A stretch of 60,499 nucleotides of DNA from Bradyrhizobium centrolobii (GTDB lineage Bacteria; Pseudomonadota; Alphaproteobacteria; Rhizobiales; Xanthobacteraceae). Below are positions 8,497 through 18,236 of this stretch, piece by piece (within the stretch, counting starts at the first letter, position 1; each line of letters opens with the position of its first letter). The notes under the pieces were generated by a model. That model made no database searches. It was not told the DNA's origin and was given only the letters and a program-made list of their open reading frames with translations. The stretch covers positions 20,665-81,163 of the forward strand of contig NZ_LUUB01000053.1 in NCBI RefSeq assembly GCF_001641635.1, given 5' to 3'. Position numbers and translations under genes: made by a program.

Positions 8497-9429
8497 CTAT
8501 TTCAACATCTGCGCGACGTTGTCCTTGGTCACGAGATCGAGGCCGGTATAGACGATCTCCGGCACCTTCTCGCCCTTCTTGATGGCGAGCAGCGTATCCA
8601 TCGCCTTCTCGCCCATCTCGAACGGACGCTGGCCGACCAGCGCATTGGCGTAGCCGTCGCGCAGCAGCTCGAGCTGCATCTTCAGCGTGTCAGCGACGAC
8701 GAGCGTGAACTTGCCGGCGTCGATGTCCTTCTTGTACCTGGAGGCGAAGGCCTTGAAGCCTTCGGGCGCGAACATCGGCCAGCCGCCGACGGGAACGATC
8801 GCGGCGAGATCGGGCGTCGCGGTGCGCAAATCCGTCATCTGCTGGACCGCGAGCGCGGGATCGTCGTTGCAGAAGGTCGGGGAGCCGCCGACCTCGGTCC
8901 ATTTCGATCCCTTCAGCGCCTCGCGGACGCCATCGACGCGTTCGGCGAGATTCTTGGCACCGGGGCCGCCAGAGACCATGGCGTATTTGCCACCGTCGGG
9001 CCGGAGTTTTAGCAATTGCTTGCCGAGCGCAACGCCGAACTCCTTGTTGTTGGTACCGATATAGGCGATGCGCTTGGAGCCCGGCGCATCGGCATCGAAG
9101 GTGATGACGGGGATGCCGGCTGCGGTCGCGGCCTCGATCGACTTGGTCATGGCGGCGACGTCGGCGACCGAGATCGCGAGCCCATCGACCTTCTGGGTGA
9201 TGAAGTCCTGGATGATCTGCGCCTGCGTCGCCGGCTCATGCTCGACCGGCCCCTTGTAGATGCACTCGATATTGCCGAGTTCCTTGGCGCGCTTCTGACA
9301 GCCGTCGCGCGCGAAATCGAAGAACGGGTTGTTCATCGCCTTGGGCACGATCACGAAGCGGTAGTTCGCTGCGAATGCCGGGGCCGCCATCATCACGACG
9401 GCCATGCCGGCAAGAAGAAGTCTCCTCAT
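8497..9429 (-). CDS. Sugar ABC transporter substrate-binding protein (ribose/fructose type)
   Basis: A 310-aa Peripla_BP_4 protein with a signal peptide ending AAPAFA. The mature start NYRFVIVPKAMNNPFFDFARDGCQKRA is the classical pentose/hexose binding-protein opening. Conserved ligand and hinge segments include VDGLAISVAD, IPVITFDAD and RIAYIGTNN. GGAGGAGAGC precedes the ATG at 9429. It is separated from its permease by 95 bp. Gene order and the single-domain ATPase recall FrcBCA of rhizobia. The xylA-xylB context makes D-xylose or a related sugar the likely ligand. Confidence 0.88.
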   Translation of the reverse strand: MRRLLLAGMAVVMMAAPAFAANYRFVIVPKAMNNPFFDFARDGCQKRAKELGNIECIYKGPVEHEPATQAQIIQDFITQKVDGLAISVADVAAMTKSIEAATAAGIPVITFDADAPGSKRIAYIGTNNKEFGVALGKQLLKLRPDGGKYAMVSGGPGAKNLAERVDGVREALKGSKWTEVGGSPTFCNDDPALAVQQMTDLRTATPDLAAIVPVGGWPMFAPEGFKAFASRYKKDIDAGKFTLVVADTLKMQLELLRDGYANALVGQRPFEMGEKAMDTLLAIKKGEKVPEIVYTGLDLVTKDNVAQMLK

Positions 9430-9523
9430 TGCTCTCCTCCACGCTTTTCTGGTGCCTATCCCTCGAAAATCGTTCGGGAAGCGGATAGGCGGCATTTCGT
9501 TGCCCTCCCGAAACGACGTCACT

Positions 9524-10609
9524 TCAGATCATCCGCGAGCGGATACGGTCGACCAGCACGGCCAGGATGATGATCACGCCCACCAGCGTCTGCTGCCAGT
9601 AGGAGCTGACCTGCGCGAGCACGAGGCCGTTGCGGATCACTTCGAGCAGGACGCAGCCGACGATGGCGCCGAGCGGGCCGCCGATGCCGCCAGCAAGGTT
9701 GGCACCGCCGATGACGGCCGCTGCGATCACGTTGAGTTCGTAGGACGTCGCCATGTTGGCCGGCGCCGATCCGAGCCAGCCGGAGATGATGATGCCCTGC
9801 AGGCCTGCGGCCAGCGCGCAGATCACATAGACTTCGATCTTCACCCGCACGACCGGGATGCCGGTCAGTTCGGCCGCCTTCTCGTTGCCGCCGAGCGCGA
9901 AGACGTGGCGGCCGAAGCTGGTGTGGTGCAGGACAATCGCCATCGCGAGCGCAAGGATCACCAGATAGATGAAAGGCACGGGCACGCCGAGCACGTCACC
10001 TGAGGTGAGCGCGTAGAAATAGTCGGCGTCCGGCCCGCCCGGAAAACTGCCGCGGCCGTTGGAGACGACATAGCCGAGCCCGCGCACGATCGAGAGCATG
10101 CCGAGCGTGGTCACGAAGGGCGACAGGCCGAGCACGGCGATGCAGAAGCCGTTGACGAGGCCGGCGATGAGCGCAACGCCGAGTCCCGCAACGATCGAGA
10201 CCAGCAGGATCAGGCCCGGCACATTGGCGAGCACCGTCTTGCCGTCGGCCGCCATGTGCACGAACAGCGCGGCCCCGGGCGAGCCGGGCGTCGACAGCTC
10301 GGTCATGACCATCGAGGTGATCATGGCCGAGAAGCACATCATCGAGCCGACCGAGAGATCGATGCCGCCGGTGATGATCACGAAGGTGACGCCGAGCGTG
10401 GCAATGGCGATGAAGGAGAAATTCTTCGCCACGTTCTGCATGTTGCCTTCAGTGAAGAAATATGGGCTGGCGAAATGCATGATCACCAGCAGCACCGCCA
10501 GCGCGAGCAGGACATAGCCGGTCTGGGAGGCGAAGATGCCGCGCTGCCACCATTTGATCTTGCCGACATTGGTGAAGGTGATCGGGGATTCCAAGGGTAT
10601 GGCCATCAC
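9524..10609 (-). CDS. Sugar ABC transporter permease
   Basis: A 361-aa integral membrane protein of the RbsC/FrcC family with about ten hydrophobic helices. Signature segments are FVIITGGIDLSVGSMM and AAAVIGGANLAGGIGGPLGAIVGC near the C-terminus. The start is GTG at 10609 or ATG at 10606. Both overlap the stop of the ATPase gene (GTGATG), so translation is coupled. Confidence 0.9.
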   Translation of the reverse strand: MMAIPLESPITFTNVGKIKWWQRGIFASQTGYVLLALAVLLVIMHFASPYFFTEGNMQNVAKNFSFIAIATLGVTFVIITGGIDLSVGSMMCFSAMITSMVMTELSTPGSPGAALFVHMAADGKTVLANVPGLILLVSIVAGLGVALIAGLVNGFCIAVLGLSPFVTTLGMLSIVRGLGYVVSNGRGSFPGGPDADYFYALTSGDVLGVPVPFIYLVILALAMAIVLHHTSFGRHVFALGGNEKAAELTGIPVVRVKIEVYVICALAAGLQGIIISGWLGSAPANMATSYELNVIAAAVIGGANLAGGIGGPLGAIVGCVLLEVIRNGLVLAQVSSYWQQTLVGVIIILAVLVDRIRSRMI

Positions 10610-11370
10610 GCCGCCTCCTTCGCGCCGGTGATGAGGGCGGTGACTTCCTCGGGACTGGTCTCATGGATCGGCTTGTCGGCCCGCTTCTCGCCGCGGCGCA
10701 TGACGACGACGCGGTCGCAGACCGCGAACACATCCGGCATGCGATGGGAGATCAGCATCACGGCGACCCCCTGCTCCTTCAGCCGGTGGATCAGGCTCAG
10801 CACCTGCTCGACCTGGCGCACCGAGATCGCGGCCGTCGGCTCGTCCATCATCACGAGCCTCGCATTGGAGAGCCGCGTCCGCGCGATCGCGACCGCCTGG
10901 CGCTGGCCGCCGGACATCTGCTTGACGAGATCGTAGGGGCGCGTCTCCGAACGCAGCTCGCCGAACAATTCCAGCGTGCGCGCCGCCATCGCCTTGTGGT
11001 CGAGCAGGGCAAACGGCCCGAACTTGCGCTTCCGCTCGCGGCCGAGAAACACGTTGGCGGCCGCGGTCAGATTATCGGCGAGCGCGAGGTCCTGATAGAC
11101 CACCTCGATGCCGACGGCGCGGGCATCGACGGGCCGATTGAAATGGACCGCGCTGCCGGCAAAGCGGATCTCGCCATGGGTCGGGTGGAAGTTGCCGGCG
11201 ATGATCTTGACCAGCGTCGACTTGCCCGCGCCGTTGTCGCCCATCAGGCCGACCACCTCGCCCGGGAAGACCTGCATGTCGACGCCATGCAGCGCGCGGA
11301 TCGCGCCGAACTCCTTGCCGATCCCGGTCAGTTCGAGGACCGGCCGCCGTGCTGCTTCTGTAATTGTCAT
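10606..11370 (-). CDS. Sugar ABC transporter ATP-binding protein, single domain
   Basis: A 254-aa ATPase with Walker A GDNGAGKSTL, signature QMSGGQRQAV, Walker B LVMMDEPTAA and the switch HRMPD. Pentose transporters of the RbsA/XylG type carry two fused ABC domains of about 500 aa. This protein has one, as in rhizobial FrcA, so it should act as a homodimer. It lies 12 bp after xylA and overlaps the permease gene. Confidence 0.9.
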   Translation of the reverse strand: MTITEAARRPVLELTGIGKEFGAIRALHGVDMQVFPGEVVGLMGDNGAGKSTLVKIIAGNFHPTHGEIRFAGSAVHFNRPVDARAVGIEVVYQDLALADNLTAAANVFLGRERKRKFGPFALLDHKAMAARTLELFGELRSETRPYDLVKQMSGGQRQAVAIARTRLSNARLVMMDEPTAAISVRQVEQVLSLIHRLKEQGVAVMLISHRMPDVFAVCDRVVVMRRGEKRADKPIHETSPEEVTALITGAKEAA

Positions 11371-11382
11371 ACGCCGCCTCGC

Positions 11383-12705
11383 TCAGACGTAGCGGTTGAC
11401 CAGGGATTCCAGATATTCCTGCCGGCCCGAGCGCGGCTGCGGATCAAAGCCGGGGCTGAGCGCACGGTCGGCGAGATCGGCGAGCGAACGTTCTCCACCG
11501 AGAATGGCGCGGCCCTCAGTGCCGGCCCATCCAGCATAGCGCTCGGCGAGCGGCGCGTTGAGGACGCCGGCATCGACCATGTCGGCGGCGGCGAGGAAGG
11601 CGCGTGCGCAGGCATCCATCGAGCCGACATGGGCGTGGATCAGATCGTCGGGATCGATCGACTGGCGCCTGATCTTGGCGTCGAAATTGAGCCCGCCCGA
11701 GCCGAAGCCGCCGCGGTTCAGGATCTCGTGGAACACCAGCGCCAGCTCGCCCACGTTCATCGCGAACTGGTCGGTGTCCCAGCCGAGCAAATCGTCGCCG
11801 CGGTTGATATCGAGCGAGCCGAAGACGCCGAGCGCCTCGGCGAGCGCCACCTCGTGATGGAAGGAGTGGCCGGCAAGGATAGCGTGGTTCTGCTCGATGT
11901 TGAGCTTGACGTCCTTCAGAAGGTCGTAGCGCTGCAGGAAGCCGTAGCAGGTGGCGACGTCGAAATCATATTGATGCTTGGTCGGCTCCTTCGGCTTGGG
12001 CTCGATCAGGACCGGGCCCTTGAAGCCGATCTTGTGCTTGTGCTCGACGACGAGCGACACGAAGCGGCCGAGCTGGTCGAGCTCGCGCTTGAGATCGGTG
12101 TTGAGCAAGGTCTCATAACCCTCGCGCCCGCCCCACAGCACGTAATTCTGGCCGCCGAGCCGATGCGTCACCTCGAGCGCGGCGCGGACCTGACCCGCGG
12201 CATAGGTGAAGACATCGGGGTCCGGATTGGTCGCCGCGCCCGCCATGTAGCGGCGATGCGTGAACAGGTTGGCCGTGCCCCAGAGCAGGCGAACCTTGGC
12301 CGAGGCCATCTTCGCTTCGAACAGATCGGCAATCGCGTTGAGGTTGGCGACGGACTCCGCGAGCGAGGCTCCTTCCGGCGCCGCATCGACGTCGTGGAAA
12401 GTGAAGAAAGGCACGTCCAGCAGACGGAACAGCTCGAAGGCGACATCGGCCTTGGCCCGCGCCAGCGCCATCGGATCGGTGCCATGATGCCAGGGGCGCA
12501 GGAACGTCTCGCCGCCGAAGGGATCGCCGCCCGGCCAGCAGAACGAATGCCAGTAGCAGACCGCAAAGCGTAAGTGGTCCTCGAGCCGGCGGCCGTGGAC
12601 CATGCGGTCCTGGTCGTACCAGCGGAAGGCGAGCGCCTGTCCTGCATCCTTGCCGGCAAAGGCGACGGGGGCACTTGCATCGAAGAATTTGGCTGACGCG
12701 TTCAC
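11383..12705 (-). CDS. xylA: Xylose isomerase
   Basis: A 440-aa enzyme converting D-xylose to D-xylulose. Seen in the sequence are [12 protein letters not shown] near the N-terminus, the catalytic-His region [27 protein letters not shown], the metal ligands in [20 protein letters not shown], and [16 protein letters not shown]. The start is GTG directly after the xylB stop (TAAGTG), with AAGGAG six bases upstream inside xylB. Length agrees with group II xylose isomerases. Confidence 0.95.
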   Translation of the reverse strand: MNASAKFFDASAPVAFAGKDAGQALAFRWYDQDRMVHGRRLEDHLRFAVCYWHSFCWPGGDPFGGETFLRPWHHGTDPMALARAKADVAFELFRLLDVPFFTFHDVDAAPEGASLAESVANLNAIADLFEAKMASAKVRLLWGTANLFTHRRYMAGAATNPDPDVFTYAAGQVRAALEVTHRLGGQNYVLWGGREGYETLLNTDLKRELDQLGRFVSLVVEHKHKIGFKGPVLIEPKPKEPTKHQYDFDVATCYGFLQRYDLLKDVKLNIEQNHAILAGHSFHHEVALAEALGVFGSLDINRGDDLLGWDTDQFAMNVGELALVFHEILNRGGFGSGGLNFDAKIRRQSIDPDDLIHAHVGSMDACARAFLAAADMVDAGVLNAPLAERYAGWAGTEGRAILGGERSLADLADRALSPGFDPQPRSGRQEYLESLVNRYV

Positions 12706-14157
12706 TTAAAGCTCCTTCAACGCGGGATAAAGATCACGCCAGCGACGATAGGCATCGTCGTAGGCGGAAGCGGTGGCTGCGCGGGGCACGAAACTCGCGA
12801 GCCGCCGCGGGCGCGTGCAAACTTCTGCGGGGACCTCGCCGGTGGCGGCGAGCCGGCCGAGCCGCGCGGCACCGAGCGCCGCCCCCACCTCACCTTCCTC
12901 GACGCGGTGTACGGGAATACCAAGCACGTCGGCGCAGATCTGCGCCCAGAGCGGCGAGCGCGAGCCGCCGCCGACGAGGTCGACTTCCGCAATCGGCGCG
13001 CTCGCTGCGCTCAGCGCCGCCAGATTGTCGCGCGCGGCAAAGGCAACACCTTCGAGCACGGCCTGAACGATCTGGCCGCGCCCGGTCGCACCGCGCAAGC
13101 CAACGAAGGCACCGCTGGCGGCGGCATCGTTGTGCGGCGTGCGCTCGCCGTCGAGATAGGGCAGGAATTTGACGGGGCTCGGTCCATCGACGCGCTCGCC
13201 GAGCGGCGCCAGGAGCGCGGCGGCCGGCGTCTCCATCACGCCGGAGAGCCAGGCGAGCGAGGCCGCCGCCGACAGCATCACGCCCATCTGGTGCCACATG
13301 CCGGGCAGTGCGTGACAGAACGCATGCACGGCCGAGGCCGGCGCCGGTGCAAATCGGTCGGTGACGCGAAACACCACGCCGGATGTGCCGAGCGACAGGA
13401 AGGCATCGCCGGGCGCGATCGCGCCGAGTCCGATCGCGCTCGCCGCACAATCGCCGGCGCCACCAGCGACCACAACATCCTTCGCCATGCCCCAGCGCTG
13501 CGCCAATTCCGGCGCAAGTATCGCACTCACCTCGCTGCCTTCGACAAGGCGCGGCATGTGATGGAGATCGAGCCCGGTGGCATGCAGCAGCAGGGCCGAC
13601 CAGCGGCGCTGGCCGACGTCGAGCCAGAGCGTGCCGGCGGCGTCGGACATGTCCTCGACCATCTCGCCGGTCAGGCGATAGCGCACATAGGCCTTCGGCA
13701 GCAGCACTTTTGCCACGCGCTCGAAGATTTGGGGTTCGTGCCGCGCGACCCAGAGCAATTTTGGCGCGGTGAAGCCGGGCATCGCCAGATTGCCCGCGAT
13801 GGCGTGCAGCGACGGACAGCGCCGCTCGAGCTCGATGCATTCGGCATGCGAGCGGCCGTCATTCCAGAGGATCGCCGGGCGCAGCGGCCGGCCGTCCGTG
13901 CCGAGCAGCGTCGCGCCGTGCATCTGGCCGGAGAGCCCGATGCCGCGCAGCTGCGCGACCTCGCGCGGATGGCTTGCGGCGAGGTCGTCGACCGCACCGA
14001 TGGCGGCATCGACCCAGGCGTCCGGATCCTGCTCGGACCACAACGGCGCCGGATGCGACAGGACAAGCTCGCGCGCCGCCGTTGCGACGATCGCGCCGCT
14101 GGCGTTCGTGAGCACCGCCTTCACACCGGACGTGCCGATGTCCATTCCGAGATACAC
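12706..14157 (-). CDS. xylB: Xylulokinase
   Basis: A 483-aa FGGY-family kinase phosphorylating D-xylulose to xylulose 5-phosphate. The N-terminal phosphate-1 motif is MDIGTSGVKAVL. It continues with GLSGQMHGATLLG, SLGTSGVVFRV and, near the C-terminus, VDLVGGGSRSPLWAQICADVLG. The GTG start at 14157 has GGGAGG five bases upstream. It precedes xylA without a gap, and the LacI-type regulator is encoded 94 bp upstream on the same strand. Confidence 0.94.
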   Translation of the reverse strand: MYLGMDIGTSGVKAVLTNASGAIVATAARELVLSHPAPLWSEQDPDAWVDAAIGAVDDLAASHPREVAQLRGIGLSGQMHGATLLGTDGRPLRPAILWNDGRSHAECIELERRCPSLHAIAGNLAMPGFTAPKLLWVARHEPQIFERVAKVLLPKAYVRYRLTGEMVEDMSDAAGTLWLDVGQRRWSALLLHATGLDLHHMPRLVEGSEVSAILAPELAQRWGMAKDVVVAGGAGDCAASAIGLGAIAPGDAFLSLGTSGVVFRVTDRFAPAPASAVHAFCHALPGMWHQMGVMLSAAASLAWLSGVMETPAAALLAPLGERVDGPSPVKFLPYLDGERTPHNDAAASGAFVGLRGATGRGQIVQAVLEGVAFAARDNLAALSAASAPIAEVDLVGGGSRSPLWAQICADVLGIPVHRVEEGEVGAALGAARLGRLAATGEVPAEVCTRPRRLASFVPRAATASAYDDAYRRWRDLYPALKEL

Positions 14158-14251
14158 GCCATCCTCCCTTTCTGCCCCGTCGCGGCGTGCGAACTATCGT
14201 CGCCTTGCCCGCAACCGCCTTCTCCAAGTTCCTGCCGCGCGGCCGATCAGC

Positions 14252-15316
14252 TTACGGCAGATTATCCCGCATCACGATGTCGATCCTGATCTTCTCCTGC
14301 TCGCGCAAAATCGGCTCGCCGCGGGCGAGCGCGAGCAGCACGCGCACGGCGGCGCGCGCCTCATGTCCCGGGTTCTGCGAAATCGCGGCATCCATCACGC
14401 CCTGCAACAAGAGCCGGCGCGTCAGCACGGTGACGTCGTGGCCGACGAACACCACCCGCTTCTCGCGGCCGGCATCGCTCAACGCCTTGGCGACGCCCCG
14501 CGTGCCCGCACCCACGTTATAAAGGCCGACAATGTCAGCATGCCTGCCAAACAGTCGCGCCAAGACCTGTTCCGAACGATCGTCCTCGTCGCGTCCTTCC
14601 AGTACGGGGAGCACGGTAAGTCCTGGAAATTCCGACGCCATCACCTGGTTGAAACCGAAAATGCGCTCGGCGTGGTCGCGCAAGCCCTGCGAGCCCGCGA
14701 CGATCGCGACCTTGCCGGACTTTTCGCCGGCGAGCCGCCCGACCAGCGCGCCCGCGGTGCGGCCGGCGGCGATGTTGTCGATGCCGACATAATGGTGGCG
14801 GCGCGAGGACGGCACGTCCGAGACCAGCGTCACCACCTTGGTGCCGGCATCGACGAGGTCGTTGATGGCCCCTCGGACGCCGGGATGATCCAGCGCCACC
14901 ACAGCGACACCATCGTAATCGCCCGACGACGCCTCGAGGGAGGCTGCAAGCACGGACGGATCGAACACGTCGGTCGCGACCACCTCGACGCTGAGGCGGC
15001 GGGCCGAGAGCCAGGCCGACATCTCCCCGAGATAGTCCTGGATCTGCTGCATGAACAGGTTCGGCCCCGAGGGCATCACGAAGGCGAAGCGCCGGGCGCG
15101 ACCGCGAGCGAGCTCGGCGGCGCCGACATGCGGCTGGAACGCGTTGCGCGCGATCGCCTCCCTGACGCGCCGGACCGTGTCCGGCCGCACGCCCGGGCGG
15201 TTGTGCAGGACGCGATCTACCGTCGCGAGGCTGACGCCCGCCTGGCGGGCGATGTCCTTCAGCGTCAGCGCGGTGCCGGCGAGCGTGTCCGTCTCTTGGT
15301 CCGTTTCTTGGGCCAT
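14252..15316 (-). CDS. LacI-family regulator of the xylose locus
   Basis: A 354-aa repressor-type protein. The N-terminal helix-turn-helix with hinge helix is LKDIARQAGVSLATVDRVLH. A periplasmic-binding-protein-like sensor domain follows, with EVVATDVFDPSVL and GVRGAINDLVDAG. It is the first gene of the minus-strand sugar locus, and its likely inducer is the transported sugar. I did not find an obvious operator palindrome in the 94-bp gap before xylB. Confidence 0.88.
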   Translation of the reverse strand: MAQETDQETDTLAGTALTLKDIARQAGVSLATVDRVLHNRPGVRPDTVRRVREAIARNAFQPHVGAAELARGRARRFAFVMPSGPNLFMQQIQDYLGEMSAWLSARRLSVEVVATDVFDPSVLAASLEASSGDYDGVAVVALDHPGVRGAINDLVDAGTKVVTLVSDVPSSRRHHYVGIDNIAAGRTAGALVGRLAGEKSGKVAIVAGSQGLRDHAERIFGFNQVMASEFPGLTVLPVLEGRDEDDRSEQVLARLFGRHADIVGLYNVGAGTRGVAKALSDAGREKRVVFVGHDVTVLTRRLLLQGVMDAAISQNPGHEARAAVRVLLALARGEPILREQEKIRIDIVMRDNLP

Positions 15317-15419
15317 GCCTGAAGGCTAGCAGAGGCGTTTTGAGGTACGCAACTCATTTTGAGGGGGCGAGCAGACCTTTCGAGCACCGGTTGTGCGCCG
15401 CACGCCACCCGGCGAAAGC

Positions 15420-15890
15420 TCAGCGGCCGCTCAGATCGAGCGTCAGGAACAGGCTGTTGGGGTCTTCGACATAGCCCTCGAACGGACCGCAGGAGACGAA
15501 GCCATGCGCCTGGTAGAGCGCGACCGCGGGCTTGAAGTAGTCCCACGAGCCGGTCTCCAGACTCAGCCGCTTGAGGCCGCGCACTCGGGCTGCTGCGATG
15601 ATGTGGCCGAGCATCTGGCCCGCAAAACCGCGCCGCCGGGCGGCCTGAAGCGTGTGCATCGACTTCACCTCGCCATGATCGGCCGAGAGCGTCTTCAGCG
15701 CGCCAACGGCGACCAGCGTCTCGCCGTCCCAGCCGGTCCAGAACGCGATGTCGGGCGCGCGAAGCCCTGAGAGATCGAGCGCGTGCGCGCTGCCCGGCGC
15801 GGTCTGCGCCCGCGCAGTCGTGGTGTGATAATCAAGGAGCGCGATCACGCGCGGATCATAGGTGTCTCCCGTGCGGATCTGCATCGTCAC
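15420..15890 (-). CDS. GNAT-family N-acetyltransferase
   Basis: A 156-aa GNAT protein. The acetyl-CoA-binding stretch is LQAARRRGFAGQMLGHIIAAA, followed by the family-typical RLSLETGS and AVALYQAHGFVSCGPF. The GTG start has GAGG seven bases upstream. It lies 9 bp after a second GNAT gene on the same strand. The substrate is unknown. Confidence 0.85.
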   Translation of the reverse strand: MTMQIRTGDTYDPRVIALLDYHTTTARAQTAPGSAHALDLSGLRAPDIAFWTGWDGETLVAVGALKTLSADHGEVKSMHTLQAARRRGFAGQMLGHIIAAARVRGLKRLSLETGSWDYFKPAVALYQAHGFVSCGPFEGYVEDPNSLFLTLDLSGR

Positions 15891-15899
15891 GGCTTCACC

Positions 15900-16412
15900 T
15901 CAAGGTCTCACTTGGGTCGCAAGCTGCCGCTGCATGAAGACGAGATCGAGCCAGCGGCCGAACTTGCACCCGACCTCCGGCATGCGGGCGACCTCGGCAA
16001 AGCCAAGCGAGGCATGTAGCGCGATCGAGGCGGCGTTGGCGGCCTCGATGCCGGCGATCATGGTGTGCTTGTTGAGCGCAGTGGCGCGCTCGATCAGCGC
16101 GGCCACGAGGCTGCGGCCGATGCCGGACCTGTGGTGCCGCTCGTCGACATAGACGGAATTCTCCACGGTGTGGCGATAGCCCGGCCAAGGGCGGAAATCG
16201 CCGAACGAGGCGAAGCCTACGACATCCCTGCCCTTCATCGCGACCAGAACGGGATAGCCGGCCTGCTGTCGCGTGGAAATCCAGTCGCGCCGCGAGGTAA
16301 GATCAGCCGGACCGTCAGTCCAGACCGCAGTGGTATTGAGCGCGGCGAAATTGTAGATGGCAAGGATGTCCTCGGCATCCTGAAGCGTAGCGTCCCGCAC
16401 GATCAGCGACAT
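15900..16412 (-). CDS. GNAT acetyltransferase, phosphinothricin-acetyltransferase-like
   Basis: A 170-aa acetyltransferase of the PAT/Bar branch. It opens IVRDATLQDAEDILAIYN and has ENSVYVDERHHRSGIGRSLV as the acetyl-CoA P-loop and GIEAANAASIALHASLGFAE as the C-terminal half. Family members acetylate phosphinothricin, methionine sulfone or similar amino acids. Its ATG overlaps the stop codon of the XRE-cupin regulator (TGATG), so the regulator probably controls this gene. Confidence 0.85.
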   Translation of the reverse strand: MSLIVRDATLQDAEDILAIYNFAALNTTAVWTDGPADLTSRRDWISTRQQAGYPVLVAMKGRDVVGFASFGDFRPWPGYRHTVENSVYVDERHHRSGIGRSLVAALIERATALNKHTMIAGIEAANAASIALHASLGFAEVARMPEVGCKFGRWLDLVFMQRQLATQVRP

Positions 16413-16993
16413 CACATTTTCCCGTAAGAAGTGCCGCGCCGCACGATGATGATGTAGCGCGCGTCCTGCCTGGTTTCGTTCTCGAAGATTACCGAGCGCA
16501 TCACGTCGAAGTCGAGGCAATCGCCCTCGCGCAGGCGCACCGTCTTGGCGTCGATGTGCACCGCGATCGCGCCCTCCAACATCAGGAGTTGCTGGGTAAA
16601 GGCGTTGCGGCCCCAGGGGCTGTACGGCACCCGCGCGCCGGCCGGCAGATCGACGACGATGATCTCGATCCCGCTCGCCGCATCCGTCGGCGAAGCGTGC
16701 CGCCGGCGATAGCCGCTCTCGGGATCGCGCCAGTGCGGCTGGTCGGCAAGCCGCATCAACCGCTCCGGCGGCTTCTCGGCGAGCGCGACCACGTCGCTCA
16801 GCGACACGTCGAGCGCCGCGCAAAGCTTGCCCAGCAGCGAAGCGGTGGCGCTGCTCTGCGCCCGCTCCACGCGTCCGATCATCGCCCGGCTAACGCCCGA
16901 GCGCGCGGCAAGTTCGTTCAGCGTCATGCCGGCATGCGTCCTCAAAGTCTTCAAGCGGCGACCGATCGCCCTGTCGAGCTTTTGCTGGTCCAT
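16412..16993 (-). CDS. XRE-family regulator with C-terminal cupin domain
   Basis: A 193-aa protein. The HTH domain (about residues 4-60) contains LKTLRTHAGMTLNELAARSG. A cupin domain (about residues 105-190) has QQLLMLEGAIAVHI and LREGDCLDFD. Such HTH-cupin proteins sense small ligands and repress adjacent genes, here most likely the coupled acetyltransferase. The ATG at 16993 has GAGAGG upstream. A start at 17011 is also possible. Confidence 0.82.
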   Translation of the reverse strand: MDQQKLDRAIGRRLKTLRTHAGMTLNELAARSGVSRAMIGRVERAQSSATASLLGKLCAALDVSLSDVVALAEKPPERLMRLADQPHWRDPESGYRRRHASPTDAASGIEIIVVDLPAGARVPYSPWGRNAFTQQLLMLEGAIAVHIDAKTVRLREGDCLDFDVMRSVIFENETRQDARYIIIVRRGTSYGKM

Positions 16994-17236
16994 GGCCTCT
17001 CGTCCGAACATCGCCCGGCACCCGGACCGCACCCGCTGGGCATGAGGGAGCTTAAGCCCGGGAAGGGGCGAGTGCCGGAAGCGAGGGGCTAATATATTAG
17101 AATCTTGGCGCGACGCGATGGGTCGCCTGGCCAAGCTCCGTCAGGCCAGTCCGGAAGGAAATTCGCGAGGATCGGAGAAGGCCTCGAGCGGGCGATTGCA
17201 ACGTCGCCGGGTCAGTATCGCGCCTGCACCTCACGC

Positions 17237-18058
17237 TCAGGAGGTGAGCTGGTGCCGGTCGAGAAAGTCGTCCAAGGCGGCGTTGACGGGCCCCGGATTT
17301 GTCATGTTCACGGAGTGACCGCCTGCAGCAACGATCATCTCCGCGCCGGGAATGGCCGCCTTCATGGCTTGCGCCCTGGCGAGCGGAATCGCCGCATCGA
17401 CGTCGCCGTGAATGACCAGGGTGGGCACGCGAATCGCGGGGATCCGGTCGCTGATATCGTCGCGATGAGCGAGTGCGGCAAATGCGCTCCGGAGATTTGC
17501 CTCGTTCATGGCGCGCCACTTCTCCTTCCACGCCGTTGCGCCCGGCCAGTCCGGTCCAAAGAGGATGAACTCGATCGTGACGGCGATGTCCTCCGGCAGA
17601 CCGCCGGCAATCCATGCCTCCAGCAAGGCACGATAGCCTGCAAGCGTTGCCGGCTCATCCGTGCCCGCCTGCGTTGCGATGAGAACCAGGGCGCGGACAC
17701 GTTCGGGATGCGTGAGAGCGCACCTCATGCCGAGAAAGGCGCCCTGGGAGACGCCGACCAGAATTGCACTGTCGACATCGAGATACGAGAGGAGCGCGGC
17801 AAGGTCGTTCGCGGAGTCGTAGTAGGAGAACGCGGGCAACACGTCCGTTGCCGTCTTGCCGTGCCCGCGCTCGTCCCACGTGATGCAGCGGTATCGATCG
17901 CGGAACGCCGCCACCTGCGGCGAGAACATCGTGCCGTCGAGCAACAACCCATGCGAAAACACGATCACCGGACCGCGTCCGCCGGTGTCCTCGTAATAAA
18001 GCCGCTGATCGTTGACGTTGGCGTAGGGCACATCCATCTCCTGTCTGCCGTTCGTCAT
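17237..18058 (-). CDS. Alpha/beta hydrolase
   Basis: About 273 aa. The fold is clear: VIVFSHGLLLDGTMF, the nucleophile elbow GVSQGAFLG, the acid in VIHGDVDAAIP and the histidine in AAGGHSVNMT. It resembles 3-oxoadipate enol-lactonase-like hydrolases and haloperoxidase-type esterases. The start is uncertain: ATG at 18058, ATG at 18037, or a GTG at 18031 that has CAGGAG six bases upstream. The substrate is unknown. Confidence 0.8.
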   Translation of the reverse strand: MTNGRQEMDVPYANVNDQRLYYEDTGGRGPVIVFSHGLLLDGTMFSPQVAAFRDRYRCITWDERGHGKTATDVLPAFSYYDSANDLAALLSYLDVDSAILVGVSQGAFLGMRCALTHPERVRALVLIATQAGTDEPATLAGYRALLEAWIAGGLPEDIAVTIEFILFGPDWPGATAWKEKWRAMNEANLRSAFAALAHRDDISDRIPAIRVPTLVIHGDVDAAIPLARAQAMKAAIPGAEMIVAAGGHSVNMTNPGPVNAALDDFLDRHQLTS

Positions 18059-18193
18059 CGATAGATGCGGCACCGGCCCGTCAAAGGCGACGGGATTTGC
18101 GTTACGGCCGTAATAGCGCAGCCGATATCCAGCGAAAGCGCAAACGCTCGCCGGGCACGCTGCCAGCAGACATTCGAACGCGCGAACGTCGAA

Positions 18194-18215
18194 AACCCCG
18201 CCATTTGGCGGGGTT
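18194..18215 (-). terminator. Rho-independent terminator after the catalase gene
   Basis: A 9-bp perfect stem, AACCCCGCC / GGCGGGGTT, with a 4-base loop, followed on the minus strand by TTTTCG. It begins 22 bp past the catalase stop codon and lies before the upstream region of the alpha/beta hydrolase. Confidence 0.75.
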
Positions 18216-18236
18216 CTCGCGTCTCTCGCGGGCTGC

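Noticed and set aside
10663..12573. 636-codon plus-strand open frame
   Set aside because: Antisense to the sugar ATPase and xylose isomerase genes, with a composition (many H, R, D, G, A) typical of a shadow frame.
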